Positions 1-9,185 of a stretch of DNA of 64,000 bases are shown here, one piece after another (position 1 is the stretch's first letter; every line of letters starts with the position of its first letter). The notes beneath the pieces are model-generated. The model had not been told where the DNA came from. It did no database searches and saw only the letters and a list, made by a program, of their open reading frames with translations. The stretch spans positions 263,380-327,379 of the forward strand of contig NZ_JBLUWW010000006.1 in the NCBI RefSeq assembly GCF_048323655.1, given 5' to 3'. Both the position numbers and the translations under genes were made by a program. The DNA is from Salinimicrobium soli. Lineage in GTDB: Bacteria; Bacteroidota; Bacteroidia; Flavobacteriales; Flavobacteriaceae.

Positions 1-35
1 AGTCTTCCTTATATTTACAGCGAAATAAACTTTCC

Positions 36-1421
36 ATGCCCCGGAAATCTAGTCTGCAATTTGTAGTTTCAGAACGCAAGATCCTACTTCGAATTTTTGA
101 TGTGGTATGGGTACTTTTCACCCTATACGTGGTGGGGATTCTGTTCCGCCTGGAATATTTCAGCATCTCTGAGAGGTTTTGGCACTGGAGTGTGGTTTTG
201 GCAGCTTATCTAAGTCTTTTCTCAAGTATCTTCGAATTATATGATCTTCAGAAAGCCAGCCAACATTATACGGTCCTTAAAAATGTGGTTTTAACGACCT
301 CTGTCACCGTACTTTTCTTTTTGCTTACTCCTGTTTTAACTCCGGTTCTGCCAGATAACCGGTTACAGATCATTTATTTTTATGTTGCTATTATTGCCGC
401 CCTTCTCATTTGGCGCTACGCCTATATTGGTTTGATATCTTCTCCCCGGTTTTATAGGCGGGTCCTTATTGTGGGAGCACCGATGGAAGTGGAAATGATA
501 GCAGAACAACTACAACAGGTGGATCCAAATTATAGTATTATAGGATATATTGATCCCTTGAGCCGGACTAGTAAAAATATAAGCCTAAAAGCATTTTCTG
601 TAGGGGAACTCAGTAAGACCATTAAAAGTGAAGGTGTAGATGAATTGCTGATCTCCGGAATGGACGCTTCGGCCAATAATCCGCAATTATACAGGGAGAT
701 CATGAGTCTTGTGAATGCTGGGTTTATGGTTCAGGACTACAACCACGTATATGAAGAGAAGACTTTCCGCATACCTGTGCAGCATATAGAAAAGAATTTT
801 TACAAGTTCTTTCCCTTTAGCCGTAGTAATGACAACAAATTCTACCTTTTCTTTCACAGGATGACAGATATACTTATCTCCCTGCTGGGGCTCCTGGTAG
901 GGCTTTGTCTTGTTCCGTTCATTTACTTCGGAAATCTTTTAGGAAACAAAGGGAAATTGTTCTACACCCAGGAAAGAGTGGGAAGGCACGGAAAAACTTT
1001 TCAAATGCTGAAATTCAGAACCATGAAGTTGGATGCCGAAGAGAACGGGGCACAATGGGCCCAGAAGAACGATGTGCGGGTCACCCACTTCGGAAAGTTT
1101 CTGCGGCGATCCAGGCTGGATGAATTTCCGCAGTTTTGGAATATTCTGAAAGGGGAGATGAGCCTTATTGGTCCGCGTCCCGAAAGACCTGTCTTTGTAA
1201 AAGAATTGTCAGAACTTATTCCATTTTACGATACCCGTCACTTCGTGAAACCCGGACTTACCGGCTGGGCACAGGTAATGGGTGAATATGGCAACAGTCA
1301 TTCTGATAGCCTCGAGAAGCTTCAATATGATTTATACTACATCAAGCATCGCAATATTTTCCTGGACATAACAATTCTCACCAAAACCCTGAGTACAATT
1401 ATATTTTTCCGGGGGCAATAA
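36..1421 (+). CDS. Polyprenyl-phosphate sugar-1-phosphate transferase (exopolysaccharide/O-antigen initiation)
   Basis: Predicted to transfer a sugar-1-phosphate from a nucleotide sugar to undecaprenyl phosphate, the first membrane step of surface polysaccharide synthesis. The 461 residues have the usual layout: four hydrophobic helices in about the first 130 residues, a nucleotide-binding-like middle (RVLIVGAP near 141), another membrane helix near 275-300, and a C-terminal bacterial sugar transferase domain with KFRTM, LDEFPQFWN, GPRPERPVF (from 379) and PGLTGWAQV (from 406). The frame is open to the window edge, but ATG at 36 gives a normal N-terminus and a TATATTTA promoter-like box lies at 10-17. 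Sugar specificity cannot be read from sequence. The upstream polysaccharide locus, if any, is outside the window. Confidence 0.9.
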   Translation: MPRKSSLQFVVSERKILLRIFDVVWVLFTLYVVGILFRLEYFSISERFWHWSVVLAAYLSLFSSIFELYDLQKASQHYTVLKNVVLTTSVTVLFFLLTPVLTPVLPDNRLQIIYFYVAIIAALLIWRYAYIGLISSPRFYRRVLIVGAPMEVEMIAEQLQQVDPNYSIIGYIDPLSRTSKNISLKAFSVGELSKTIKSEGVDELLISGMDASANNPQLYREIMSLVNAGFMVQDYNHVYEEKTFRIPVQHIEKNFYKFFPFSRSNDNKFYLFFHRMTDILISLLGLLVGLCLVPFIYFGNLLGNKGKLFYTQERVGRHGKTFQMLKFRTMKLDAEENGAQWAQKNDVRVTHFGKFLRRSRLDEFPQFWNILKGEMSLIGPRPERPVFVKELSELIPFYDTRHFVKPGLTGWAQVMGEYGNSHSDSLEKLQYDLYYIKHRNIFLDITILTKTLSTIIFFRGQ

Positions 1422-1469
1422 GCTTCTTTGCAAATATTTCGGGACCAATTTCTATTAAGCGAAAGGTTT

Positions 1470-2036
1470 ATGACATTAGCTGAATTTCTGAAAAGCCTTG
1501 TAGATTTCTCTGAGGAGGAACTAACAGATATACTTTCTAATTTTAAGAGGGAAGAGATTCCGAAGAATGAGGTGCTGGTGGAACAGGGAAAAATTTGCCG
1601 GAGACTGTACTTTGTAGAAAGAGGAATAGCCAGAAATTACTACCTCAATAGTGATGGCAAGGAGATCACGCAATTGTTCTTTGGAGAAGGCAGATTTATG
1701 TCAAGCCTGGAGAGTTTTTTTCAGGAGAGTCCGAGTACTTACTACCTTGAGTTATTGGAAGATTCTGTTATAGTGTCTATTACCAAGGAGCGCCTGGACC
1801 TACTTTTTGACAGGTATCATAAAATGGAAAAGCTGGGGCGTCTTTTGGCAACAGAAATGCTTACTAAAGTTGTTCAGAAGATCAATGCCATACAGTTCCA
1901 GACTGCCCAGGAACGTTATGAATATATGCTTACCGAATATCCCGATATAACCTACAGAGTGCCTCTGGGGCACATTGCATCTTACCTCGGAATGTCACAG
2001 GAAACCTTGAGCCGGATCAGGAAAAGGAAACTATGA
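1470..2036 (+). CDS. Crp/Fnr-family transcriptional regulator with Fnr-type recognition helix
   Basis: Small cyclic-nucleotide-binding-fold regulator, 188 residues from ATG 1470. A TTG at 1428 would add 14 residues, but lies only 6 bases after the previous stop, so ATG 1470 is preferred. The cNMP-like beta-roll spans about residues 15-125; a helix-turn-helix fills the C-terminus. The recognition helix reads QETLSR (about 177-182), placing Glu, Ser and Arg with the spacing Fnr uses to read TTGA half-sites. The cluster of N-terminal cysteines that holds the Fnr iron-sulfur centre is absent, so oxygen sensing by that route is unlikely. It sits immediately upstream of an efflux operon whose promoter carries a TTTTGA-N6-TCAAAA palindrome, so it is the likely regulator of that operon. 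The ligand is unknown. Confidence 0.85.
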   Translation: MTLAEFLKSLVDFSEEELTDILSNFKREEIPKNEVLVEQGKICRRLYFVERGIARNYYLNSDGKEITQLFFGEGRFMSSLESFFQESPSTYYLELLEDSVIVSITKERLDLLFDRYHKMEKLGRLLATEMLTKVVQKINAIQFQTAQERYEYMLTEYPDITYRVPLGHIASYLGMSQETLSRIRKRKL

Positions 2037-2056
2037 TCTCTTCACATCTCTTCATT

Positions 2057-2074
2057 TTTTGATATAGGTCAAAA
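2057..2074. promoter_or_regulatory. Fnr/Crp-type operator upstream of efflux operon
   Basis: Perfect inverted repeat TTTTGATATAGGTCAAAA, 6-base arms around a 6-base centre, containing TTGA-N6-TCAA. A promoter-like AGATCTTTG follows at 2094-2102, so the palindrome centre is about 41-42 bases before the expected transcription start, the class II activation position of Crp/Fnr proteins. Binding by the neighbouring regulator is inferred. Confidence 0.6.
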
Positions 2075-2127
2075 GAAAGACCGCACTTCAGCCAGATCTT
2101 TGCACTCTAAATTTAAAAACAGTGAGA

Positions 2128-3501
2128 ATGCAGAGAAACAGAGTAGGTTTAGGTGCCGTTCTAATGCTCCTTATCGGATTTCTTCCGGCTATAAGTAACG
2201 CCCAGGAATTGGAGCCGGAGCTGATGGAACTGATCAATAAGGGCCTGAACAAGAATCACGAACTCAATGTAAATGAATTCGAAGCCGAGCAGGCAGTTTT
2301 AGACCAAAAGCTGGCCAAATCAACCTTTCTTCCCAAAATCACCCTTAACGGAAATTATACCCGACTCAATGACGACATCCGATTTGATGAGGATACTGAA
2401 AAATTACTTTTGGGGACTCAAAAACTGCTGATAAAAGAAGCTGTTGGCTTACCCTTCAATTCAGAATTTCCTGAGACCCTGCCGTTGCAGGCGATTCCTG
2501 CCATTCAACAGAAGAATATTTTAAAATCTTCAGTTGACGTGGATTGGGTATTATTCAGCGGTTTTCAGGCTTCCAGTGCATTAAAGGCCAGTAAGCATAA
2601 GGAGGCATCCATAAATTTTGCGGGTTCAGCTCTGGAAAATAAAGCAGCGCTAAAGATCATTGAAACCTATGATCAACTGGCTTTGGTAAATGCTTCAGAA
2701 AAGGTTCTAAAGACTTCCGAAGAATTCCTGACGCAACAGGAACTGTTTGTTAAAAAAGCCATTGAGAACGGCCTTGCGACTCCTATAGAACGAAAAAAGA
2801 TCGAACTGGCCAGGCAGCAACTCATAGGCAAACAGCTGGAGTTTGAGCAGAACAAGACATTATTGATAGAGGTTTTACAACAGCTTACCGGAGTAAACAG
2901 GGAGCAACTAAACTTACTGGATCCACACCTGGCGCCTTTTACCACGGTTGAAGATCAGCCTGTTGAAAAACGCGATGAGGTAAAAGCCCTTGAGGAAGCT
3001 GAAAAAGCAAGCCTGAGTAAAGCGAAAATGGAAAGGAATAATTTCATTCCGAAGTTAGCCTTAAAAGGACATTATGAGTTACTGGAGGATGACCTCTCTC
3101 TGCTGGATCCAAAATGGTATGTGGGAGTAGGGTTGCGATGGAATCTTTTCGACGGGAATCAATCTCATCTAAAAAGTCAACAATCCAGGTTTGAAGCCCT
3201 TAAGTACAGGGAGCAGTTGGCAGAAGCCGAAGAAATGATCGCGCTGTCCATCACCAAAGCCGAATTGGCTCTTAGAGCTTCCCGACAAAATACCATGATC
3301 GTACAAAAAGAGATCGACCTGGCTAAGGAAACTTACGAAATGGTGGACAAGCAGTACCGTAATGATCTTGCTTCCATTACCGATGTGCTGGATGCTTTAA
3401 AAGACCTGGAACAGGCTGGATTCCGATTACAGGAATCTTACTTTAAGGAGCGTAGAGCCCAGATCGATCTACTTCACGCTAAAGGACAACTTGACTTCTA
3501 A
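2128..3501 (+). CDS. TolC-family outer membrane efflux protein
   Basis: Outer-membrane exit channel of a tripartite pump. The frame allows GTG 2122 (GTG-AGA-ATG), but ATG 2128 gives a standard signal peptide (MQRNRVGLGAVLMLL...ISNAQ) and is preferred. The mature part has the long charged coiled-coil repeats of two OEP halves, roughly residues 30-230 and 250-455, including the helix stretch around TPIERKKIELARQQL and the second-half YVGVGLRWNLFDG beta-strand. First gene of a TolC-HlyD-ABC2 operon with 18-38 base or shorter gaps. Substrate unknown; a Crp/Fnr-type site controls the promoter region. Confidence 0.88.
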   Translation: MQRNRVGLGAVLMLLIGFLPAISNAQELEPELMELINKGLNKNHELNVNEFEAEQAVLDQKLAKSTFLPKITLNGNYTRLNDDIRFDEDTEKLLLGTQKLLIKEAVGLPFNSEFPETLPLQAIPAIQQKNILKSSVDVDWVLFSGFQASSALKASKHKEASINFAGSALENKAALKIIETYDQLALVNASEKVLKTSEEFLTQQELFVKKAIENGLATPIERKKIELARQQLIGKQLEFEQNKTLLIEVLQQLTGVNREQLNLLDPHLAPFTTVEDQPVEKRDEVKALEEAEKASLSKAKMERNNFIPKLALKGHYELLEDDLSLLDPKWYVGVGLRWNLFDGNQSHLKSQQSRFEALKYREQLAEAEEMIALSITKAELALRASRQNTMIVQKEIDLAKETYEMVDKQYRNDLASITDVLDALKDLEQAGFRLQESYFKERRAQIDLLHAKGQLDF

Positions 3502-3519
3502 ACCAAAAAAAAATAAAAA

Positions 3520-4482
3520 ATGAATTTATACAAAAAGATAGTTTTGAGCGGATTGGCAGTGCTTAGCCTTAGCTCGTGTAATAATGATGACAAGATCCCG
3601 GCTCAACGGGGGAAAGTGAAATTTGAGACCATTTCTGTCAGCGGCAAACTTCCCGGCAGGATCAGTAAGATCTATGTAGAAGAAGGCCAAGAAGTGAAAA
3701 TAGGAGATACCCTGGCACTAATTGATATTCCTGAAGTGAACGCCAAAATGAAACAGGCCGAAGGAGCTGTTACAGCTGCTAAGGGGCAACTTGATATGGC
3801 CTATAATGGAGCTACTTCAGAACAACTGGAGCAAATACAGGGAAAACTGAATGCCGGAAAGGCGCAATTGGATTTTGCCAGGGAATCCTTTAACCGGATC
3901 CGGGCGATGTTCAATGATTCCCTGGTGAGCCGTCAACAATACGATGAGGTGAAAATGAAGCTGGCTATGGCTCAGGCCCAGGTAGACGCTTTACAGGCTA
4001 AGCAGGAAGAGGTGAAAAAAGGCGCCAGAAGGGAACAGATAGACCAGGCGCAGGGGCAGTTGGATCGCGCTTTGGGTTCTAAAGAGGAGGTGATGAGTGC
4101 ATCCATGGAGCAATATCTCACTGCGCCCGACAATATGACCATTGAAACCGTCAGCCTGAGTGAAGGTGAATTACTAACTCCGGGTTATCCACTTTTCAAT
4201 GGCTATGAAAAAAGCAGTATGTATTTCAGGTTCAGTATTCCTGAGTCACAGGTATATGAATTTAAAGTGGGAGATAAGCTCACAGTAGTAAATCCATACA
4301 CTAAAGAAGAAACAGCAACCAAACTCGTGGCGATCAAGCAACTTGCTCATTATTCTGATATCACCAGTACCGCGCCCATGTACGAGCTTTCTGAACCTGT
4401 TTATGAACTTAAACTGGTCCCTGAAAAAGGTGGAGTTGCCGGAAATTATTTTATGAACAGCACGATCGTATTAAAGCAATAG
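3520..4482 (+). CDS. HlyD/MFP-family periplasmic adaptor, lipoprotein
   Basis: Membrane-fusion adaptor that bridges an inner-membrane permease to TolC. A lipoprotein signal ends at LSSC with the acylated Cys at residue 20. Biotin-lipoyl-like halves flank a long alpha-helical hairpin (GRISKIYVEEGQEVKIGDTL near 48-68, then Gln/Ala/Lys-rich coiled coil about 80-190, then LTAPDNMTIETVSLSEGELL). It lies 18 bases after tolC and one base before the permease, so the three genes are surely co-transcribed. Family YbhG/HlyD_D23 is the likely assignment. No substrate can be assigned. Confidence 0.87.
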   Translation: MNLYKKIVLSGLAVLSLSSCNNDDKIPAQRGKVKFETISVSGKLPGRISKIYVEEGQEVKIGDTLALIDIPEVNAKMKQAEGAVTAAKGQLDMAYNGATSEQLEQIQGKLNAGKAQLDFARESFNRIRAMFNDSLVSRQQYDEVKMKLAMAQAQVDALQAKQEEVKKGARREQIDQAQGQLDRALGSKEEVMSASMEQYLTAPDNMTIETVSLSEGELLTPGYPLFNGYEKSSMYFRFSIPESQVYEFKVGDKLTVVNPYTKEETATKLVAIKQLAHYSDITSTAPMYELSEPVYELKLVPEKGGVAGNYFMNSTIVLKQ

Positions 4483-4483
4483 A

Positions 4484-5656
4484 ATGAAGGACTTTCGAAG
4501 ATTACTCAAGATTGAATTCAGAAGGATATTCTCCAACAAAGTGTTGCTGGCCATCTTTTTTGGCGCTCCGCTTTTGTACGGATTTCTATTCGGATTCGTA
4601 TACAACCAGGCTAAAGTGATCGATCTTCCTATTGTGATCGTAGATGAAGATCACAGCCCGATTTCAGATAAATTGATCGACGCTTTTGATGACAATGAGG
4701 CGTTAAAAGTAGCCGATGTAAGATACTCTCCCGGAGAGATCGCCAAAGAAATGCCTTTTAAGGAATATGCTGCGGTAGTAAATATTCCTAAAGGCTTTGA
4801 AGCTGAGATCCTTCAGAAAAGACATCCCGAAATAAGAGTTGATCTCAACATGGTGAATATTTTGAATGCCAATATTGCCAGCAAGAATATTCAGACCGTC
4901 TTGATGACCATGAATGCCGGCATTGAGATCGAGGGCCTGAAGAAGCAGGGGATGCCTCCCGCTCATGCCCTGGAAGCTTATGAAAGCTTCAGGATCAACT
5001 TCAATAAGATGTACAATTCTACCGGAAACTACCTCACCTTTATGCTCCCGGGTTTGCTTGCGGCCATAATGCAGCAGGTGATATTTCTGGCTCTTGCCCT
5101 TGTTTTTGCGAGGGACTTTGAGGACGGTTATTTTCACGTATTGGCCGGCACTCATAAATGGGCTTTTTACCATATTTTCTTAAAGGCTGTGCCATTTTTG
5201 ATCCTTATCCCGTTTATGTGGGCATTGGTAAGTTGGTTCCTGCCTTTCTTCAGAATTGAAGCTGATATTTTTAGTCTCCCAATGCTTATTCTCACTGCGT
5301 TGTTAACACTGGCTTCCATGGGAATTGGGATGCTGTTCTCCATTGTTTTTCCTAACCAGTTAAAGGCAACAGAACTGCTTATGGTGATCTCAACACCGGC
5401 CTTTGTACTGAGCGGATTTACCTGGCCTTCCCTGGCAATGCCCGGAGCCATAAGTGCCTTTGCGGAAATTATTCCCGTAACCCACTTTTTGAATGGCTTC
5501 CGGAAAGTGGCTTTCTATGGCGGCGGAATATCCTCTATTTCTCACGAGATAACCATGCTTATAGTGATCACCGCAGGAAGTTTATTAGCAATGCTGATCC
5601 TTCTACAGCTGAAGATCAGGAAAAGCAGAAAGAATCCTCCGGAAGCAGTTGCGTGA
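4484..5656 (+). CDS. ABC-2 type transporter permease (YhiI/YbhS-like)
   Basis: Inner-membrane permease of 390 residues: one N-terminal helix (about 20-38), a large periplasmic domain (about 45-175) and five C-terminal helices with the ABC-2 signature region FVLSGFTWPSLAMP followed by IIPVTHFLNGFRKV. This is the ABC2_membrane_3 layout that partners HlyD and TolC proteins. No ATP-binding subunit and no second permease are encoded here, since the next gene (lnt) is on the other strand, so an ATPase would have to be supplied in trans. It is the last gene of the operon and is followed by a terminator at 5675-5706. Confidence 0.86.
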   Translation: MKDFRRLLKIEFRRIFSNKVLLAIFFGAPLLYGFLFGFVYNQAKVIDLPIVIVDEDHSPISDKLIDAFDDNEALKVADVRYSPGEIAKEMPFKEYAAVVNIPKGFEAEILQKRHPEIRVDLNMVNILNANIASKNIQTVLMTMNAGIEIEGLKKQGMPPAHALEAYESFRINFNKMYNSTGNYLTFMLPGLLAAIMQQVIFLALALVFARDFEDGYFHVLAGTHKWAFYHIFLKAVPFLILIPFMWALVSWFLPFFRIEADIFSLPMLILTALLTLASMGIGMLFSIVFPNQLKATELLMVISTPAFVLSGFTWPSLAMPGAISAFAEIIPVTHFLNGFRKVAFYGGGISSISHEITMLIVITAGSLLAMLILLQLKIRKSRKNPPEAVA

Positions 5657-5674
5657 TGGAGTGTTTTTGTGAAT

Positions 5675-5706
5675 GTCCCGTCTGCTAAAGGCGGGATTTT
5701 TTCTTT
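5675..5706 (+). terminator. Intrinsic terminator of the efflux operon
   Basis: Hairpin with arms TCCCGT and GCGGGA (one G-T pair) followed by a T-rich run, 20 bases after the permease stop. Confidence 0.75.
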
Positions 5707-5752
5707 TAAGGAGGATCTGTGGACTGCCCCAGGAGCTTTGAATTCTGAAATT

Positions 5753-7342
5753 TTAAATTCTTTTTCTCTTCCATTTCACCATGGCAAAAAGGAAGATGAA
5801 CAAGCTGAGGAAATTTGCAATCCGGGCCAGGTAATCCCCGTAGCGGGTGTAGAAAGTGAGCTTATCGTTGAGGGTAAGTTCTCCCCTTAAAGCTCCCTTC
5901 TTCTCGTAACCGAGGGATTGGGTGATCTGCCCTTTTTCATTGATGAAGGCTGAGATACCTGTGTTGGCACTACGGGCAACAGAACGCCGGTTCTCAATAG
6001 CTCTTAACCTTGCGTAACTCAAATGTTGTTTATGACCCTGAGTCCGTCCCCACCAGGCGTCGTTCGTAATGATCGCGAGAAAATCTGCTCCTTTGTTGAC
6101 ATAACCGGTGACAAAATCCCCGTAAACCGATTCATAGCAGATAATAGGTCCAACTTTTTCCCCGTTAAGAAGTTCAAACACGCCACGTTCCTTCTGAGTG
6201 GTTTTCATAGCTACCGTTCCACCCAAGTCGATCATCACATTACCTAAAACGGGTTTCAGGACTTCCTGATACGGAAAGTTCTCCACCCCAACGACAAGCT
6301 TTGATTTATGGTAGAAGCTTACTGAATCCCTGGCAGTGACCATAAACGCCGAATTGTAATCATCATACCAGTCCCTCGGACCAATTTGATTGCTTTGACT
6401 CCTTACCCGCGACGGATTATTAAAACGCTCGTACATTGAGATACCACTCAAAAATGCCATTTTTGAATGCCTTCTCACGAAATCCCTGGTGAAGAAATTG
6501 GCTTCAGAGTTCTCGAACTGACTGTAAATGGTACCATCAGCAAAAACGGTTTCTGGAGCTATGACTATGTCAGTATTGGGACTGATATTTTCTTCGGCGA
6601 GTTTGGTCAAAAGCTGTCCGATCCTGACATCGGTAGTGTTGTATTTTTCCGTGTAGGGGTTAATGTTGGGTTGCAGAACGACTGCCTCCAGCTTCTTTTC
6701 ACTTTCTTCGTAGTTGAACAGAATAAGATAGGATAGGCCAATTGGCAGTAGGATCAATAGCCCATTTTTCAGTAAACCTCTTAACAGGATGGCCTTGTCC
6801 TGATGTTGTCGGTAAAGAAGCAGCATTTTCAGTAGTCCCACATTTACCAGTAAGACCCATAAGGTTCCTCCAAAAGTTCCGGTATATTCATACCACTGTA
6901 TCCAGGTAGAGTATTCAGAAAAGCCATTTCCAAGGTTTAACCACGGCCATGAAAACTCCCAGTTGAGGTGCAGGTATTCAAAACTCATCCAGAGACTGAT
7001 GAGGAAACTGGCGGCCGCTTTAAAATCGACTCTTTTTGCTACGATGTGATAGATGAGGAATACCAGTGACATCAGCAATGAATTGACCACTATGGCAAAA
7101 ATCCCTCCAAAGGGCGTGGAAAAGTAGAGCCAGTAAGTGGTTATGAGATTCCAGATGAAAAAACTGAGGTAAGAGAGCCCGAAGATCTTTAATTTTCGAT
7201 AATGGGCCTCTTCCATTCTTATTCGGTATTCGGAATAGAGAAGAGGTACAAAAGCAACGAACAGCAGTAACGGAAACCCGTAGGTGGGCCATCCAAGAGC
7301 CAGCAACATACCCGACAGCAGGGCGTAAAAAAAGTACTTCAT
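5753..7342 (-). CDS. lnt: Apolipoprotein N-acyltransferase
   Basis: Adds the third acyl chain to the N-terminal Cys of lipoproteins at the inner membrane. The 529 residues consist of about six N-terminal membrane helices, a nitrilase-type catalytic domain in the periplasm, and a final C-terminal helix. The Glu-Lys-Cys triad is visible: Glu in VIAPETVF, Lys in YHKSKLVVG and Cys in IICYESVYGD. Length is normal for the family. It is transcribed divergently from pssA; a minus-strand TATTTTTG box at 7359-7366 lies just before the ATG. Many lipoproteins in this window (LSSC, FTSC, LPGC, LFSC signals) would be substrates. Confidence 0.93.
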   Translation of the reverse strand: MKYFFYALLSGMLLALGWPTYGFPLLLFVAFVPLLYSEYRIRMEEAHYRKLKIFGLSYLSFFIWNLITTYWLYFSTPFGGIFAIVVNSLLMSLVFLIYHIVAKRVDFKAAASFLISLWMSFEYLHLNWEFSWPWLNLGNGFSEYSTWIQWYEYTGTFGGTLWVLLVNVGLLKMLLLYRQHQDKAILLRGLLKNGLLILLPIGLSYLILFNYEESEKKLEAVVLQPNINPYTEKYNTTDVRIGQLLTKLAEENISPNTDIVIAPETVFADGTIYSQFENSEANFFTRDFVRRHSKMAFLSGISMYERFNNPSRVRSQSNQIGPRDWYDDYNSAFMVTARDSVSFYHKSKLVVGVENFPYQEVLKPVLGNVMIDLGGTVAMKTTQKERGVFELLNGEKVGPIICYESVYGDFVTGYVNKGADFLAIITNDAWWGRTQGHKQHLSYARLRAIENRRSVARSANTGISAFINEKGQITQSLGYEKKGALRGELTLNDKLTFYTRYGDYLARIANFLSLFIFLFAMVKWKRKRI

Positions 7343-7358
7343 CAGGGGAGCTTTGGCT

Positions 7359-7366
7359 CAAAAATA
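7359..7366 (-). promoter_or_regulatory. Promoter -7 box of lnt
   Basis: TATTTTTG on the minus strand matches the Bacteroidota TAnnTTTG box, 16 bases before the lnt ATG. Confidence 0.55.
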
Positions 7367-7498
7367 CAAATTCTTTCCTCATTTCAGGCGGAGCAGAAAT
7401 TTGGCAAAAAACATACAGTTAGAGAAATTGTTTTTCGCGCCACGGCCCTAAAAATTTCAGAAGAGAATCATATCCTTCAGAAGAAAAGATAGTTTTAG

Positions 7499-7506
7499 TA
7501 CATTTA
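7499..7506 (+). promoter_or_regulatory. Probable -7 box of pssA
   Basis: TACATTTA, one base off TAnnTTTG, 16 bases before the pssA ATG in the divergent lnt-pssA gap. Confidence 0.4.
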
Positions 7507-7522
7507 CCTAAAACCAACCTGT

Positions 7523-8290
7523 ATGAGCCTAAAAAGACATATTCCCAATACCATCACTCTTCTTAATCTCTTCTGCGGAAGTATTGCCGCGATCTTTGCC
7601 GTGCAGGGAAACCTGGTCATGGCTGCCATTTTTGTTGGACTGGGGATCTTTTTTGACTTTTTTGACGGACTTGCAGCCCGTATGCTTGATGTGAAAACTG
7701 AATTGGGTTTACAGCTGGACTCGCTGGCAGATATGATCACCAGCGGATTAGTACCGGGAATTATCATGTTTCAGCTATTACTAAAGGCTCTGCCGGGAAG
7801 CGGACTGGAAAATGTGGATTGGGAATCGGGAAATGACCTTTTGGAATGGAATTTTCCGGTTGCAGCGCTGGCAGGTTTGTTGGTGACCTTAGGTTCCGGC
7901 TACCGGCTTGCAAAATTCAATATTGATGAGCGGCAAACCGATTCTTTCATAGGTCTGCCAACACCTGCCAATGCCTTATTGATCATCAGCCTACCGTTGA
8001 TCCTTATTTTTCAGCCGCAACCACAATTAGTTCAGATCATTTTGAACCAGTGGTTTTTGCTGGGTCTCACTATTTTTAGCTGTTATATGCTGAATGCTGA
8101 GATCCCGCTTTTCGCTTTGAAATTCAAGACCTGGGGCTTTTCTGCGAATAAACTGCGGTACCTATTCCTTTTATATTGTGTGGTAGCATTGATCTTCCTT
8201 CACTTTGCAGCCATTCCTTTGGTGATCATCAGTTACGTTTTGCTGTCTATGCTGGCCACGCATAGAAGTAGGGTGGAGGTCAAAAGTTAA
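7523..8290 (+). CDS. pssA: CDP-diacylglycerol-serine O-phosphatidyltransferase
   Basis: Makes phosphatidylserine, the precursor of phosphatidylethanolamine, from CDP-diacylglycerol and serine in the inner membrane. The CDP-alcohol phosphotransferase signature D-G-x2-A-R-x8-G-x3-D-x3-D is perfect: Asp48, Gly49, Ala52, Arg53, Gly62, Asp66 and Asp70. The hydrophobic profile suggests about 7-8 membrane helices in 255 residues, as in Gram-positive-type PssA enzymes. Single gene, divergent from lnt and convergent with lptB. Confidence 0.93.
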   Translation: MSLKRHIPNTITLLNLFCGSIAAIFAVQGNLVMAAIFVGLGIFFDFFDGLAARMLDVKTELGLQLDSLADMITSGLVPGIIMFQLLLKALPGSGLENVDWESGNDLLEWNFPVAALAGLLVTLGSGYRLAKFNIDERQTDSFIGLPTPANALLIISLPLILIFQPQPQLVQIILNQWFLLGLTIFSCYMLNAEIPLFALKFKTWGFSANKLRYLFLLYCVVALIFLHFAAIPLVIISYVLLSMLATHRSRVEVKS

Positions 8291-8376
8291 GAATTCAGAA
8301 AAGTATAACTGCAGAAGTTTCTTCCGAAAAAAGGCATTTTTTAAACTTTGTAGAGTGGGTAGATTCGGGATTGAAA

Positions 8377-9117
8377 CTAATTGAACAGCTTCTTCTTTCT
8401 GAGCTCGAAGTTTTGCCCTAGATATACCTTTCTCACCATTTCGTCTTCGGCAAGTTCTTCGGGAATACCTGCCTTTAGAATACGGCCTTCGAACATAAGA
8501 TAAGTGCGGTCAGTAATAGCAAGGGTTTCCTGCACGTTGTGGTCGGTAATGAGAATTCCGATGTTCTTTTCCTTCAGTTGAGCCACAATCCGCTGAATAT
8601 CTTCAACCGCTACAGGGTCAACTCCGGCAAAGGGTTCATCCAAAAGAATAAAATTTGGATCGGTGGCCAAGGCGCGGGCAATTTCGGTCCTTCTTCGTTC
8701 CCCACCACTCAAAAGGTCACCGCGGTTTTTGCGAATATGCCCTAATCCGAATTCGTCAATAAGCGATTCCATTTTCATTTGGCGCTCCTTCTTGGAAAGC
8801 TTCGTAAGTTCCAGAACACTCATGATATTATCTTCAATACTCAACTTTCTGAAAACTGAAGCTTCCTGCGCCAGGTAACCAATTCCATATTGGGCACGTT
8901 TGTACATAGGAAATTTGGTGATATCCTCCCTGTCAAGATATATCCTTCCGCCGTTAGGCTTGATAAGCCCCACGATCATATAAAAAGAAGTAGTTTTTCC
9001 TGCACCATTTGGCCCCAGCAAACCGACGATCTCTCCCTGGTTCACTTCCAGGGAAATGCCTTTGACCACTTCGCGGCCTTTGTAGGATTTTATGAGGGTG
9101 TCGGCTCGTAGTTTCAT
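8377..9117 (-). CDS. lptB: LPS export ABC transporter ATP-binding protein LptB
   Basis: Cytoplasmic ATPase that powers LptFG extraction of lipopolysaccharide from the inner membrane. Walker A GPNGAGKTT lies at 35-43; the signature LSGGERRRTEIARAL, Walker B FILLDEPFAGVDP and switch His in LITDHNVQETL follow in order. The LSGGERRR variant and 246-residue length are typical of LptB rather than of amino-acid transport ATPases. Its permease partners are not adjacent, but an LptF/LptG-type gene lies at 53031. Confidence 0.93.
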   Translation of the reverse strand: MKLRADTLIKSYKGREVVKGISLEVNQGEIVGLLGPNGAGKTTSFYMIVGLIKPNGGRIYLDREDITKFPMYKRAQYGIGYLAQEASVFRKLSIEDNIMSVLELTKLSKKERQMKMESLIDEFGLGHIRKNRGDLLSGGERRRTEIARALATDPNFILLDEPFAGVDPVAVEDIQRIVAQLKEKNIGILITDHNVQETLAITDRTYLMFEGRILKAGIPEELAEDEMVRKVYLGQNFELRKKKLFN

Positions 9118-9185
9118 ATTCTTTTTCTTCTTTTTATTCTGTCAACAGATGCGATCTTATTTCTCGAAAGATAAGAAAATGTAGT

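Noticed and set aside
5669..5890. Plus-strand open frame of 73 codons after the efflux operon
   Set aside because: It overlaps the operon terminator and runs antisense to the end of lnt.
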